DNA of 64,000 nucleotides, from positions 47,829 to 111,828 of the forward strand of contig NZ_JSFH01000010.1 of the NCBI RefSeq assembly GCF_000784835.1, given 5' to 3'. This DNA comes from Thermotoga sp. Mc24 (GTDB lineage: Bacteria; Thermotogota; Thermotogae; Thermotogales; Thermotogaceae). Made by a program: the position numbers and the translations under genes. The notes beneath the pieces were generated by a model. It was not told the DNA's origin. It made no database searches and saw nothing but the letters and a program-made list of their open reading frames with translations. Below, one piece after another: positions 1 through 10,198 of the stretch (positions are counted from its first letter, which is position 1; each line of letters begins with the position of its first letter).

Positions 1-566
1 GTCCACCGCCCACAGTGAGGGCACCTGATTTCCCACGTTCCGATGTAAACGGCCACGTCATCGTCGTAAAGCTCCCTGATTTCAGGGTCATTCTTGAGTT
101 GCTCGGTTATCCACTCACCCCACCTTTCAACGTCTTTCACGAGGGATTTCCCGAACTTCTTTGGATATTCGAGAACGGCCTTGAGAAAAATGTAGGTTGT
201 TGGTAGAAGTTCAACAGCCGTGACATCAAGGCCGAGTCTCAGCCCTTCGAGGGGAATCGAACCGAACCCAGCGAAGGGATCGAGCAACTTTTTCCCTTCA
301 AAGTACTTCGCAAATTCCGCGGGAATTTGAGGGTTCTCTCTGTGGGGTGTGGGCGAAGAAAGTCTTACAGCCGCTTTGAATAGATTTTCATCCACGTTTT
401 CGGGAAGCAGTGCCCCCGCTATTACAGACCTTGCACCTACGAGAGGTTTCCTCGTCCAGTAAAACACCATCTCCCAGTACGGAGGCCTTCCAGGTCCTTT
501 CTCGCCGGAACTTTTTTTATTTACTTCCTGGACCGGGAATTTGAGACTTTCAAGGAATGTTTTCAT
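1..566 (-). CDS. DUF1156-type adenine DNA methylase, 3' end cut by window edge
   Basis: Only the N-terminal ~188 residues are inside the window; the frame is open to base 1. The ATG at 566 follows GGGGGATG with normal spacing. The reading begins MKTFLESLKFPVQ and soon shows PPYWEMVFYWTRKP, typical of the DUF1156/COG1743 zinc-containing adenine-specific methylases. Near residue 95 comes DPFAGFGSIPLEGLRLG, the S-adenosylmethionine-binding motif I of amino-methyltransferases, and close to the window edge CPHCGRW, the start of a zinc ribbon. The family modifies adenine in DNA and is often large (over 800 residues), so most of the protein, including the DPPY-type catalytic motif, lies outside. No cognate endonuclease is visible here. 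It is the last gene of a minus-strand run that starts with the alpha-2-macroglobulin. Family call is firm; specificity is unknown. Confidence 0.8.
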   Translation of the reverse strand, partial: MKTFLESLKFPVQEVNKKSSGEKGPGRPPYWEMVFYWTRKPLVGARSVIAGALLPENVDENLFKAAVRLSSPTPHRENPQIPAEFAKYFEGKKLLDPFAGFGSIPLEGLRLGLDVTAVELLPTTYIFLKAVLEYPKKFGKSLVKDVERWGEWITEQLKNDPEIRELYDDDVAVYIGTWEIRCPHCGRW

Positions 567-616
567 TGTACATCCCCCTTTGGATTTGCTGTATCCAACT
601 TAAATTGTACACAAAA

Positions 617-1944
<1,328 letters not shown>

Positions 1945-1967
<23 letters not shown>

Positions 1968-4900
1968 CGACAAGATTCGTCCCGATGAAAAGCACATCTG
2001 GATCTGTATGAGCGTAGAGACCACGAGAATACATCGGATAAACCCGCGCCGGAAGAAGATGAAACACCCCCTCTGCGGTCGCTCTCCAGACGTAGTCGAA
2101 ACTATCACCGTAAAGGTATCGGGCAAAGAGCGCCACCCTGTCAGTGCGAATCTCCCTTCCAGAGTACCACGCGTCCCATGAAAAGTACCAGCTGTACGAG
2201 AACTTGTTCTCTTCGATACCTTTTTCTCTGTAGTTCGAGAGCACCTGCGCGCAGGACGGAATGAAATCCTCCACTATGAGGTAGTTCCCGTCTCCTTCAA
2301 CCCTCACCACCGTTTTGATTATGTCTCCCAACTCTATCTTCACGTCTTCAACGTCGAAGACCACCTCGAAAACTCTGTCCCAGAGCGTCTTCGAAGAGCC
2401 AGCGAAACGTATGCTCTCCGCCACCAGCCTCTTCCCATCCCAGAAAAAGACCCTTCTGGCAACGAACGGAAGTTCCACGAACTCTCCGTTCTTGTACCAG
2501 TAGGTTTTGTTTTCTCCCCTCAGCAGGATCTCATCCATCGTGCAGGACAGCCCCGTGACGTCTTCGGGAACGGGTATCTTTTCATCACCGATCAGCACGA
2601 ATCCTTTCATGAGAAAGACAAGACCACTCTTCATGAAACCTGCGTCCATCACGTCCAGATACCTGGTGATGGTGTTCTTCTCCGTATCGTAGACGAGCAC
2701 TTCATCTTTGAGAACAACGAGAATCAGGCCGTTGAACGTTTCGATCCTGGAGAACGTGTAAGTCTCATCACCTATTTTCACCTTTGCACCGTCTATCTCG
2801 AGGGGAACTCCCTTGTATTCAATTCTCTTCTTCCAGTACTCGTACGGCAGGATGTAGAGTTCCTCTTCCTGGTCTCTTTCGACAGAATGCATTGAGATCG
2901 GCACGTATCCTCTCCCGATCGGCACGAAGGCATCCACAATCATTCTTTTCTCCTCTATCAGAAGTTCGTACCTTTTGTAGAATTCTCTTTTTATCTCCAG
3001 GCCTTCACTCACAGACTCTTTCGGAACTTCGACGTAGGTTATCTCCACCTCCACGATGCCTTTTCCAGAAACGATCAGTGAACCGGGAACGAGAGATCTT
3101 TCTTCACCTGGCTTCAGTTCGAAGGTGTTTTCGGAGTTGACTACCTTCAGTGTGGTTGAAGTGTACTCCGGCATCGACTCGAGGAGAGCCAGGATGGCAA
3201 AAGATGTGTCTTTTGTGGAAGTCCAGAAAGCGCTGTCTTTTTTCAGAAGAAGGTAATTTGTCAGTTTTCTTTCCAGTTCCGGGAATTCCTTCCACTTCGC
3301 AAGAGCCCTGAGGAAGACACTGTTGAGCTGGATATCACTGATGAGTGGGTTATCAGAAGATACATTCAGATAGGCTTTCTGCTCGTCCTGGACAACGTGG
3401 TTCATCAGCTGTTTCAGAGCCTCTTTTGAGCTCAAACTCAGAAACACCAGATCCGCTTCGCTTTCTGGCTTGAACGGCTCGTGGTCCACTCCGTACAGAT
3501 CGAGAACGTACGATCCGTAGGCCGACGGATGCTTCTTGAGATACTCTATTCCCCTCTGAATAACGCTTTCTGCGACATCGTATCCCGCCTTCATGGTGAA
3601 ATACAATCCTTCCATCACGTAGCAGGTCATGAAATCATTGGATTCGTCGAATCTGAACCATCCCCAGCCACCATCGCTGTGCTGGTAGTAGTAGAGTCTG
3701 AACAGCCCACTCTGGATGATCTCCTCCAGGTTCTCCACCTCTATTCCTACGCTTGCTGCAACCACGGCCGGGAAGAACCGGCTTATGGTCTGTTCAACAC
3801 ATCCGTACGGGAAGTCTATCAGTCTCTTCAAGCTATCCTCGATGAGCGGAACGATGCTTTCCAGAAACCTTATCCTCGAGGAAACAAATCGCCCCTTCGG
3901 AATTTCCAGCGTCTCTTTCCCGTCCAAAAGCAAAATCCTGTAGAATTCCCTTTCGAAAGCGAATCTTTCAACGGGCAGCCTCATGGAAACCGCGTCGTTC
4001 AAATCCCCTCCGATCGCAACGAACTTCACGAAACTTCCTTCAGAAGCAGAGACAGCCCTTACTGTCCAGGTCTCTGTGTGTGATGAGTTCGCCTCCATCA
4101 AAAAGTGTCTTGAGGAACTCCCCTCGAGGAGTTCTATGTTTTCGGGAAGTTCTATCATGAGGTCAACAGGCAGGGCTTTCGAAGTCCTGTTGAAAACGGT
4201 CGCGGATATTCTTATCACATCTCCATCTCTCAGGAAAGACGGAAGGTGCGGCATCAGATAGAACTTTTTGGAAACAACAATTCCACTTTCTGCCTGGGAG
4301 AATCGATCCTTTGAGAAACCGTAGGCCGTTGCCCTGAAGGAGGTGATGCTGTCCGGGACCTTGAAGCTCACCTTTGCCGTTCCGTTGTGGAGCTCCAGCG
4401 AAGGGATCCAGAGGGCCGTGTCGGGGAAGTACTCCCTGACGTTCAGCCTGGATGGGAAAGCGTTCTGTTTGAAGTCGGCGAAGGTCTTCTCCTCTGGAAG
4501 GGAAGCGAGTTTGTTTCGGAACGAATCCCTTGAAACGTAGAGTTTCCAGTAATGTGGAAATCCTCCTTCTGTTTGAGGATAGTTCATGTAAGGGTAGAGG
4601 AAATTTTCGAGCACTGGTGGTTCTGTTCCAACCATGGCGTATATCGCTTCATCAACCAGGAAAAGACAGACTCTGTCCACGTTCGATTCGATCGTGATCT
4701 GTGCTATTTTCCCCGGTTCGTACTGATCTTTGTCGAACAGTATCTTCATGGTGGTGAAGTTCGTGTCGAGCAGAACGTTCAGCCTTTCCAGTCTGTAGAT
4801 CCGACCCGTGTCGTCGCGTCCGACAAAGCTGAGAAAGAGATTCTTCTCGGGGATATCTTCCGGTATTCCGACGCGCAAGTTGACAGAGCCGGTGAAAGAA

Positions 4901-6552
4901 ACGGGAATGGTGTCGTAAACCCTGCTTGAGACAATTCCCAGAACTCCCATCACCTTACCAGGTGCAAGGATCTGAACCGAAAGTTCATCTCCGGGTTTCA
5001 CCGTGTTCGTTGCCGGGTTGATGACGAACTCGTTACTCATTCTTGCACTGTAGTAAGCGTACACGTAGAGACGAGTTTTCGCCTTTCCAAAGGAGAGTTC
5101 GATTCTGTAACTTTCTGGTTCTTTTGGAGTGAAAGTAACGATCGCTTCGCCGTTTTCCACGACCACCGTACTCGTTGAATCTTTGGAAGAGACGGTGAGC
5201 AAACCATCTAAGGGATTACCTGAAAGATCCGTCACTTTCACCTTCACTCTCACCAGTCTGCCCGGCGAGGTAAAAACGTACCGAGTCAGCGGAGATATCA
5301 GAACGTTGTCGGCGTACACATCCACGGTTTTGACTTCCTCGATCTGACGCTGGCTCTCATCCGTTACGATCACTTCCAGCCGGTAAAAGCCCTGAAATCC
5401 TTCTTCTGTCTTCACACCGAACCTGAGGTTTCCCTCTTCGTCCGTGAAGTCCGTTCCCCTGTAGACAAGATAGCCACTTCCCTCTTCGGGAAAGGCTCGA
5501 ACGTAGTAGGCAACCTGCGCTTTCGCGACGGGCTGGCCGTTGAAGTACCTCACCCTGACGAGGTAGTTCACAACTTCACCCGATATGTACACGTCTTTGT
5601 CCGTTTCGATTTCGACTTTGTACTCCGGTTTTCTGTACTCTTCCACCAGAAAGTTTTCGTAGTAGTATCTTCCTCCATGTTCGATCTTCACTCTGTAGAG
5701 TCCAACCGGGGCTGTGTCTGGAAGTTCCACGGAACCGTTGAATCCACCGAGTTCGTCGGTTTCAAGCTCCGATTTGTAAACTTCGTTGTTCTTCGTGTCG
5801 AAGATGGAAACGGTGACCTTCGTCTTTTCAAAGGCCCTGTAGAGACCCTCTTCAAAAGAGAAGATCTGCCCTCTGAAATGGACCGTGTCTGACGGTTTGT
5901 AGATCGGTCTGTCCGTGACGAAGAAGAGCTTCTCTTTTTCAAGTCCTCCACCAGAAAAGTACACTTCTCCAAAAAATCGAGAATCCCCGTACCTGATGTA
6001 GAACGTGTCGAAGTGTTTCGTGATAGAAACAACACCATCTTTGCCGGTGAAAACTCTGTCGATCAGTTTCGAATCTTCAAAGAGAAAAACCTCCGCTCCT
6101 TCTACAAAATCACCATTTGAGTCGAACACGTGGAGTCTCAATTTTTCACTGTCGGAGAAGTAGATCACCTCCAGATCGGTGACGATGAAAAGACCCTTGT
6201 CCATCACTCTTCTGAGAACTGTTCCTTCGTTGGAAACCAGTGTCGCAAAGTAGAATCCTTTGTTTTTCAGTGGAAATGAGAATTCCTTCCACTCCTCTGA
6301 GGAGAACTTTTTACTGTAGGTGGGGCGTGTTATCTCTAACAGCGAAAAATTGAAGTTTTCTGGGTCAAAGACTGCCTTCAAAAAGTCTTCTTCATTTATC
6401 TTCCACACGTTCAGGGTGACATCCTCCAGATCTGAGATCACAAAAGAGAGCCCCTCATCTGGATGTAGAGTGGGATATCTGGAGAAATAGGCGTATCCTC
6501 CAAAAAGACTGAAACCGGCCAGAAGAAAAACTAAGAAAATCAATCTCTTCAT
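1945..6552 (-). CDS. bacterial alpha-2-macroglobulin (YfaS/MagD-like)
   Basis: About 1535 residues from the ATG at 6552; ATGs at 6558 and 6561 lie in frame just upstream. A GGGGGG run about 9 bases upstream supports 6552. The N-terminus MKRLIFLVFLLAGFSLFGG is a signal peptide without a lipobox cysteine, so the protein is probably soluble in the periplasm. Repeated beta-rich macroglobulin domains fill the N-terminal half (for example FFVTDRPIYKPSDTVHFRG near residue 215, the classic MG3-type motif). PYGCVEQTISRFFP near residue 915 holds the CxEQ thioester, which in this family traps proteases covalently. SDGGWGWF and the following helices fit the thioester (TED) toroid. Bacterial members usually accompany PBP1C; here the partners are an HExxH protein and DUF1175 in an overlapping operon. 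Function as a protease trap is from family knowledge. Confidence 0.88.
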
Positions 6553-6649
6553 ACCCATCATCCCCCCACTTCCACATTTTTAGAATGTTAATACTATGAT
6601 ACCACTTAACGAAAGAAAATCAGAAGATCAATTTTTGAATATGATTGTT

Positions 6650-6663
6650 TGGTAAATTTACCA
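6650..6663. promoter_or_regulatory. perfect 14-bp palindrome upstream of the sulfur operon, candidate operator
   Basis: TGGTAAATTTACCA is a perfect inverted repeat 10 bases upstream of the proposed -35 of the sulfur-relay operon, in the divergent gap between that operon and the alpha-2-macroglobulin gene. Its symmetry fits a dimeric winged-helix repressor, and an ArsR-type regulator with a TusA domain is encoded at the end of the same locus. The link to that regulator is inference. Confidence 0.4.
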
Positions 6664-6673
6664 TATTGTAATA

Positions 6674-6701
6674 TTGATTGATGTCTATGTAACATTAGAA
6701 T
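6674..6701 (+). promoter_or_regulatory. sigma-A promoter of the sulfur-relay operon
   Basis: TTGATT, 16 bases, then TAGAAT, each matching 4 to 5 of 6 consensus positions. It is the best -35/-10 pair in the gap and sits about 60 bases before the first start codon. Confidence 0.5.
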
Positions 6702-6761
6702 GTTATCATTTTCACGAGGATCGGGATTTTTTTCACAAAAACTCAAGGGGAGGTGTGCAGT

Positions 6762-7001
6762 ATGGCGAAGTATCAGGTTACCAAGACTCTGGATGTGAGA
6801 GGAGAGGTTTGTCCAGTGCCCGATGTCGAAACCAAAAGGGCTCTACAGAACATGAAACCAGGGGAAATCCTCGAGGTATGGATTGACTATCCAATGTCGA
6901 AAGAAAGAATCCCGGAAACTGTCAAAAAACTCGGCCACGAAGTCTTAGAAATCGAAGAAGTGGGCCCAAGCGAATGGAAAATCTACATCAAAGTGAAATG
7001 A
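6762..7001 (+). CDS. TusA/SirA sulfur carrier protein (TsuB-like)
   Basis: 79 residues. The ATG at 6762 was chosen because GGGGAGGTG lies six bases upstream; an earlier in-frame start lacks this. LDVRGEVCPVPDVET places the TusA persulfide cysteine at residue 17 in the family CPxP motif. TusA proteins carry sulfur as a cysteine persulfide between donors and acceptors in the cytoplasm. The gene is directly followed by a YeeE/TsuA channel, and in other bacteria the TusA-like YeeD/TsuB is needed for thiosulfate uptake through that channel. It is the first gene of a five-gene plus-strand operon with DsrE, DsrF and DsrH-like proteins, so the likely role is receiving sulfur from imported thiosulfate. 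T. maritima has the same gene order as I recall it. Confidence 0.9.
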   Translation: MAKYQVTKTLDVRGEVCPVPDVETKRALQNMKPGEILEVWIDYPMSKERIPETVKKLGHEVLEIEEVGPSEWKIYIKVK

Positions 7002-7016
7002 GGAGGTGCAGACATC

Positions 7017-8015
7017 ATGATCTGGACCGGTCTACTGATCGGAGTATTGTTCGGTGTAATCCTTCAGCGTGGCAGGATCTGCTTTAACTCTGCTTTCAGG
7101 GACGTTCTGATCTTCAAGGACAACTATCTGATGAGGCTCGCTGCGTTGACACTTGGACTCGAATCCATCACGCTCCTTATCTTCGCTCAGGCCGGCCTCA
7201 TAACTCTCAACCCTAAACCCCTCAACTGGATTGGAAACATCGTTGGTGGCTTCATCTTTGGAATTGGAATGGTCCTCGCTGGCGGATGTGCTTCGGGAGT
7301 GACTTACAGAACTGGTGAAGGAATGACAACAGCGTGGTTCGCAGCTCTGGCCTACGCTTTGACGGCTCATGCTACAAGTAAGGGATTGTTCTCGGGATGG
7401 ATCAAATGGCTGAACAACTACACGGTGACAGTTTCGAACACGAGTCCCGTTTACGCTCCAAAGACTGGGCCAACTATCGCAACGGTGCTCGGTATCAGTC
7501 CATGGATCGCCTCAATTATCTTCCTTGCGCTCATGCTCTGGTATGCCTTCGGAGTGAAGAATAAGTCTCAGAGGCCTTCCAAATTGAACTGGATCGCTGC
7601 TTCTGTTCTCATAGCGATACTCGCACCCATAGCCTGGTGGGCAAGTGCGAGCACAGGAAGAAACTACGGTCTTGGTATCACAGGGGGCTGGATAAATCTG
7701 GTTTCTGTTTACGCAAACAATGCTTCTCTGAACTGGGAAGGCGCTGAAATTCTCGGAATAATAATAGGAGCCGCTATATCTGCCATTGCAGGAAAAGAGT
7801 TCAAACTGAGAATGCCAAAGAATCCCAAAACCTACGCTCAGGTTCTTCTGGGAGGATTCCTCATGGGATTCGGTGCGGTAACAGCCGGAGGATGTAATAT
7901 AGGTCACTTCCTCACCGGTGTCCCGACACTGGCCATTTCATCGATAGTAGCATCTATCTTCTTTATTCTCGGAAACTGGACGATGGCCTGGTTCCTGTTT
8001 GGAAGACAGAAATGA
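7017..8015 (+). CDS. YeeE/YedE family thiosulfate uptake protein (TsuA-like)
   Basis: 332 residues with about nine hydrophobic segments, a polytopic inner-membrane protein. AGGAGGTG precedes the ATG at 7017. Three cysteines lie in the family positions: C22 in GRICFNSAF, C91 in LAGGCASGVTYR and C293 in TAGGCNIGHF. From memory, the structurally studied Spirochaeta thermophila TsuA passes thiosulfate along conserved cysteines with the same or very similar numbering (22, 91, 293), so the channel should be functional. The paired GGC motifs reflect an internal pseudo-twofold repeat. The position between tusA and dsrE-like genes supports import of thiosulfate or a related sulfane sulfur species and hand-over to cytoplasmic carriers. 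Substrate choice is inferred from the family. Confidence 0.88.
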   Translation: MIWTGLLIGVLFGVILQRGRICFNSAFRDVLIFKDNYLMRLAALTLGLESITLLIFAQAGLITLNPKPLNWIGNIVGGFIFGIGMVLAGGCASGVTYRTGEGMTTAWFAALAYALTAHATSKGLFSGWIKWLNNYTVTVSNTSPVYAPKTGPTIATVLGISPWIASIIFLALMLWYAFGVKNKSQRPSKLNWIAASVLIAILAPIAWWASASTGRNYGLGITGGWINLVSVYANNASLNWEGAEILGIIIGAAISAIAGKEFKLRMPKNPKTYAQVLLGGFLMGFGAVTAGGCNIGHFLTGVPTLAISSIVASIFFILGNWTMAWFLFGRQK

Positions 8016-8030
8016 CAAGGGGGAAAAATC

Positions 8031-8387
8031 ATGAAGATAGGAATACAGGTGATGGTTCCGCCCTATACTTATGAAGACCTGGACACCGCGATAAAGATTG
8101 CCGAAGCCGCAATGGAAAAAGGTCACGAAGTAACACTCTTTCTCTTTGCAGATTCCGTCATATGTACCAACAAGAACATAAAACCGATCAGAATCGACAG
8201 AAACATTCCACAGAAACTTGTAGAATTGATGCAGAAAGGAAACTTCGAGGTTCATATATGTGGAATATGTATGGACTACAGAGGAATAACCACAGACATG
8301 ATAATAGATGGCTCAAAACCCAGCGGTCTACCGGAACTTGCGAATCTGTTCGCTACCTGCGACAGATTCATAAATTTGATGGCTTGA
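8031..8387 (+). CDS. DsrE/TusD-like sulfur relay protein
   Basis: 118 residues, start ATG at 8031 after AAGGGGGAAAA. MKIGIQVMVPPYTYEDLDTA followed by GHEVTLFLFADSV matches the DsrE Rossmann-like fold. Cysteines are C45, C77 and C80; HICGICMDYRG resembles the DsrE/TusD active loop, in which one cysteine receives persulfide sulfur from TusA. It is followed within 9 bases by another DsrE/F-like gene and then a DsrH-like gene, so the three probably form a complex like TusBCD or DsrEFH. No dissimilatory sulfite reductase is nearby, which favours sulfur trafficking (tRNA thiolation, Fe-S or sulfur reduction) over reverse sulfite reduction. Fold call is good; partner assignment is inference. Confidence 0.82.
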   Translation: MKIGIQVMVPPYTYEDLDTAIKIAEAAMEKGHEVTLFLFADSVICTNKNIKPIRIDRNIPQKLVELMQKGNFEVHICGICMDYRGITTDMIIDGSKPSGLPELANLFATCDRFINLMA

Positions 8388-8396
8388 GGTGGGATC

Positions 8397-8750
8397 ATGA
8401 AAAAACTTCTGTTTGTAGCCTATCAATCACCGGTTGGAAGTGTCTGGGTCAACGAAGCGTTCAGAACGGCCTTTGGAATGTACGGAGAGGATCTAGAACC
8501 AAGTGTTCTCTTAATCGAAGAGGCTTCTGTTGCGTTATCGAAAAATACGAAGCCGGAGATGCTGGGACTGCTTCCTCTTTCGATCTGTCATAAATACATC
8601 AAAAGATACGGTACCAAAGTTTACGCAGTCAAACAGCACCTTGAGAAATACAGAGTAAAGGAACTGGACGAGAACTTCGGAGCTGAAGTGATCGATGAAG
8701 CGGATCTTCCAGAGTTCTTACACAGTTTCGACTACGTCATATTCATGTGA
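8397..8750 (+). CDS. DsrF/TusC-like sulfur relay subunit
   Basis: 117 residues from ATG 8397, with GAGGTGGG upstream. MKKLLFVAYQSPVGSVWVNE and the later VLLIEEASVAL fit the DsrE/F superfamily: a short alpha/beta protein with a glycine-rich first loop. There is one cysteine, C64 in LPLSICHKYIK, a position not typical for the DsrE active cysteine, so this may be the non-catalytic DsrF/TusC-like subunit. It lies between the DsrE-like and DsrH-like genes, 9 and 11 bases apart, the same order as tusD-tusC-tusB. Sequence similarity alone is weak; much of the call rests on operon position. Confidence 0.7.
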   Translation: MKKLLFVAYQSPVGSVWVNEAFRTAFGMYGEDLEPSVLLIEEASVALSKNTKPEMLGLLPLSICHKYIKRYGTKVYAVKQHLEKYRVKELDENFGAEVIDEADLPEFLHSFDYVIFM

Positions 8751-8761
8751 GGTGATAGGAG

Positions 8762-9025
8762 ATGGCTCTCGTGCTCGTTAAGTACGGAAAGGATCATCCC
8801 GTGGAGAAACTCAAAATAAGATCTGCCAGGGCAGAAGATAAAATAGTTCTCATACAAAACGGTGTCTTCTGGGCTCTGGAAGAACTCGAAACACCAGCAA
8901 AAGTCTACGCAATCAAAGATGACTTTCTCGCTAGGGGATATTCCGAAGAGGATTCGAAGGTTCCACTGATCACTTACAGCGGATTCATAGATCTTCTGGA
9001 GGGTGAAGAGAAATTCATCGGCTGA
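8762..9025 (+). CDS. DsrH/TusB-like protein without cysteine
   Basis: 87 residues, ATG 8762 after GAGGTGATAGGAG. The size and the pattern MALVLVKYGKDHP with KIVLIQNGVFWAL and KVYAIKDDFLARGY fit DsrH/TusB; the T. maritima orthologue has a solved structure of that fold as I recall. There is no cysteine anywhere in the protein, although DsrH/TusB members usually have one near residue 20. It must therefore act as a structural subunit, or the complex transfers sulfur only through the DsrE-like cysteines. It is the last gene before a strong hairpin terminator. Confidence 0.78.
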   Translation: MALVLVKYGKDHPVEKLKIRSARAEDKIVLIQNGVFWALEELETPAKVYAIKDDFLARGYSEEDSKVPLITYSGFIDLLEGEEKFIG

Positions 9026-9071
9026 GGAGATTTAGATGTGTTAAAATAAGAATACACTAAGTCAACAACAG

Positions 9072-9094
9072 GCCGCGGCTCGTCCGCGGCTTTT
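9072..9094 (+). terminator. hairpin terminator or attenuator between the sulfur operon and the ArsR-TusA gene
   Basis: GCCGCGG and CCGCGGC form a perfect 7-bp stem with loop CTCGT, followed by TTTT. The Shine-Dalgarno sequence of the downstream regulator begins only 4 bases later, so read-through would decide expression of that regulator. Confidence 0.8.
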
Positions 9095-9110
9095 GTAGAA
9101 GGTGGTACCT

Positions 9111-9662
9111 GTGGGTCGGCATGGAAGCGTTTCGATACTTTTCAAAACCTTATCGAATCAGACACGACTCGACATCTTAATGCTTTTGAGAGACAGTTGT
9201 CTCACCGCTTCGGAAGTGGCAGGGAAGTTGAATATCAACCTCTCGACCGCTTACAGGCATTTGAACCAGATGGTTAAAGTGGGAATTCTCAAAGTCGTAA
9301 AGGCACCGGAGGGTGACAGGTACGATTTTTCTTCTGTTCAGGTGTTCAGGATGTTAGAGGCAGCGGTGGAATTGCTCAACGAGAACGAAAGGGAAAGGAA
9401 AAAGAAGATTTCCAGTATCACCTCGATAGAAGAATCGTCTGGATCGAAAAAACTTCTCGATATGAGGGGACAAATATGCCCTGTTCCAGAGATCACGACT
9501 AGAAAGGAACTGGAGAAACTCCAGCCCGGAGAAACCTTGATCATAGTATGTGATTATCCCCTTTCAGGAGAGAGGATCACAAGTTTTTCTCTGAGAGAAG
9601 GCTATGAAGTGGCCACTGAACAGATCGGATCTGTGATGAAAATCTACATAAAGAAACCGTAA
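9111..9662 (+). CDS. ArsR-family winged-helix regulator fused to a TusA sulfur-carrier domain
   Basis: 183 residues from GTG 9111, chosen because AGAAGGTGG sits at 9096-9104; a GTG at 9102 lies inside that ribosome site. Residues 8-75 are an ArsR-type winged helix (LSNQTRLDILMLL, then TASEVAGKLNINLSTAYRHL). Residues 76-110 are a charged linker. Residues 112-183 are a full TusA domain with LLDMRGQICPVPEITT and the persulfide cysteine at C123; the same motif occurs in the stand-alone TusA that opens the operon. The fusion suggests a repressor that reads its own persulfide state, and so the supply of sulfane sulfur. C30 and C147 are further candidate thiols. Likely targets are its own locus and the palindrome near 6650. 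Domain calls are firm; the sensing role is inference. Confidence 0.85.
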   Translation: MGRHGSVSILFKTLSNQTRLDILMLLRDSCLTASEVAGKLNINLSTAYRHLNQMVKVGILKVVKAPEGDRYDFSSVQVFRMLEAAVELLNENERERKKKISSITSIEESSGSKKLLDMRGQICPVPEITTRKELEKLQPGETLIIVCDYPLSGERITSFSLREGYEVATEQIGSVMKIYIKKP

Positions 9663-10123
9663 TCTCCTTAAAAATTGAAAAGGATCGGAAATAGAAGGAT
9701 AAACTAAGGAAACGAGCACTGAGAATATGAACGCAACGAGCCCAAAATTCAGAAGGGCGAATTCGTACAGTCTCTCTACTCCAAAAGTAGCCGCGTAGAG
9801 TGCGTATCCTATCATCCCCGCTTCAAAAAATATTCAGAATCAAACTTCAAAGGCTTTTTCAGGAACTTTCCCAGGAAAAGCAGCAGAATACAAATTCCAA
9901 AGCTTGAAGCAAAGAGTGAAAAGTACTCCAGGTTGAAATTCGCAGTCGAAAAGGCTGTGAACAGAAACGAAGGTAGTCCTATGTTCAGGACAAGTTTTTT
10001 CAAAGAGACTATTACTGTCTCTTTCTCCTTGAAAAAATTTAATCTCCTTAAAATATATCCCATCATAACCAAAACGAGGATTGGAAATACTTTCAGTAAA
10101 ACAGTGAGATATTTTTCAAACAT
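9663..10123 (-). pseudogene. remnant of an auxin-efflux-carrier (AEC) family permease
   Basis: The frame starting at ATG 10123 reads MFEKYLTVLLKVFPILVLVM and continues as an AEC-type transporter for about 100 residues, then stops. The continuation, FFEAGMIGYALYAATFG, a conserved AEC segment, lies in the neighbouring frame; adding one T in the T-run around 9826-9831 restores it. After about 45 more residues the homology ends where the ArsR-TusA gene ends. AEC carriers have about 300 residues, so half the gene is missing and the rest is frameshifted. It is a decaying gene, perhaps truncated when the present junction formed. Confidence 0.75.
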
Positions 10124-10148
10124 AAAAAGCCTATTCTTTGTTCTATTT

Positions 10149-10177
10149 TTGACTGATGTTGATGAATTTGTTAAAAT
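10149..10177 (+). promoter_or_regulatory. sigma-A promoter for the small peptide/HD-GYP/H-NOX operon
   Basis: TTGACT, 17 bases, TAAAAT: 5/6 matches in each box with ideal spacing. Transcription would start near 10184, just before the AAGGTG ribosome site of the 42-residue gene. It lies divergent to the AEC remnant. Confidence 0.6.
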
Positions 10178-10198
10178 TAGCGTTAGAAGGTGTCGTTA

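Noticed and set aside
9811..9835. Programmed frameshift in the AEC gene
   Set aside because: The T-run could allow slippage, but half the carrier is missing downstream, so a functional shift is pointless.
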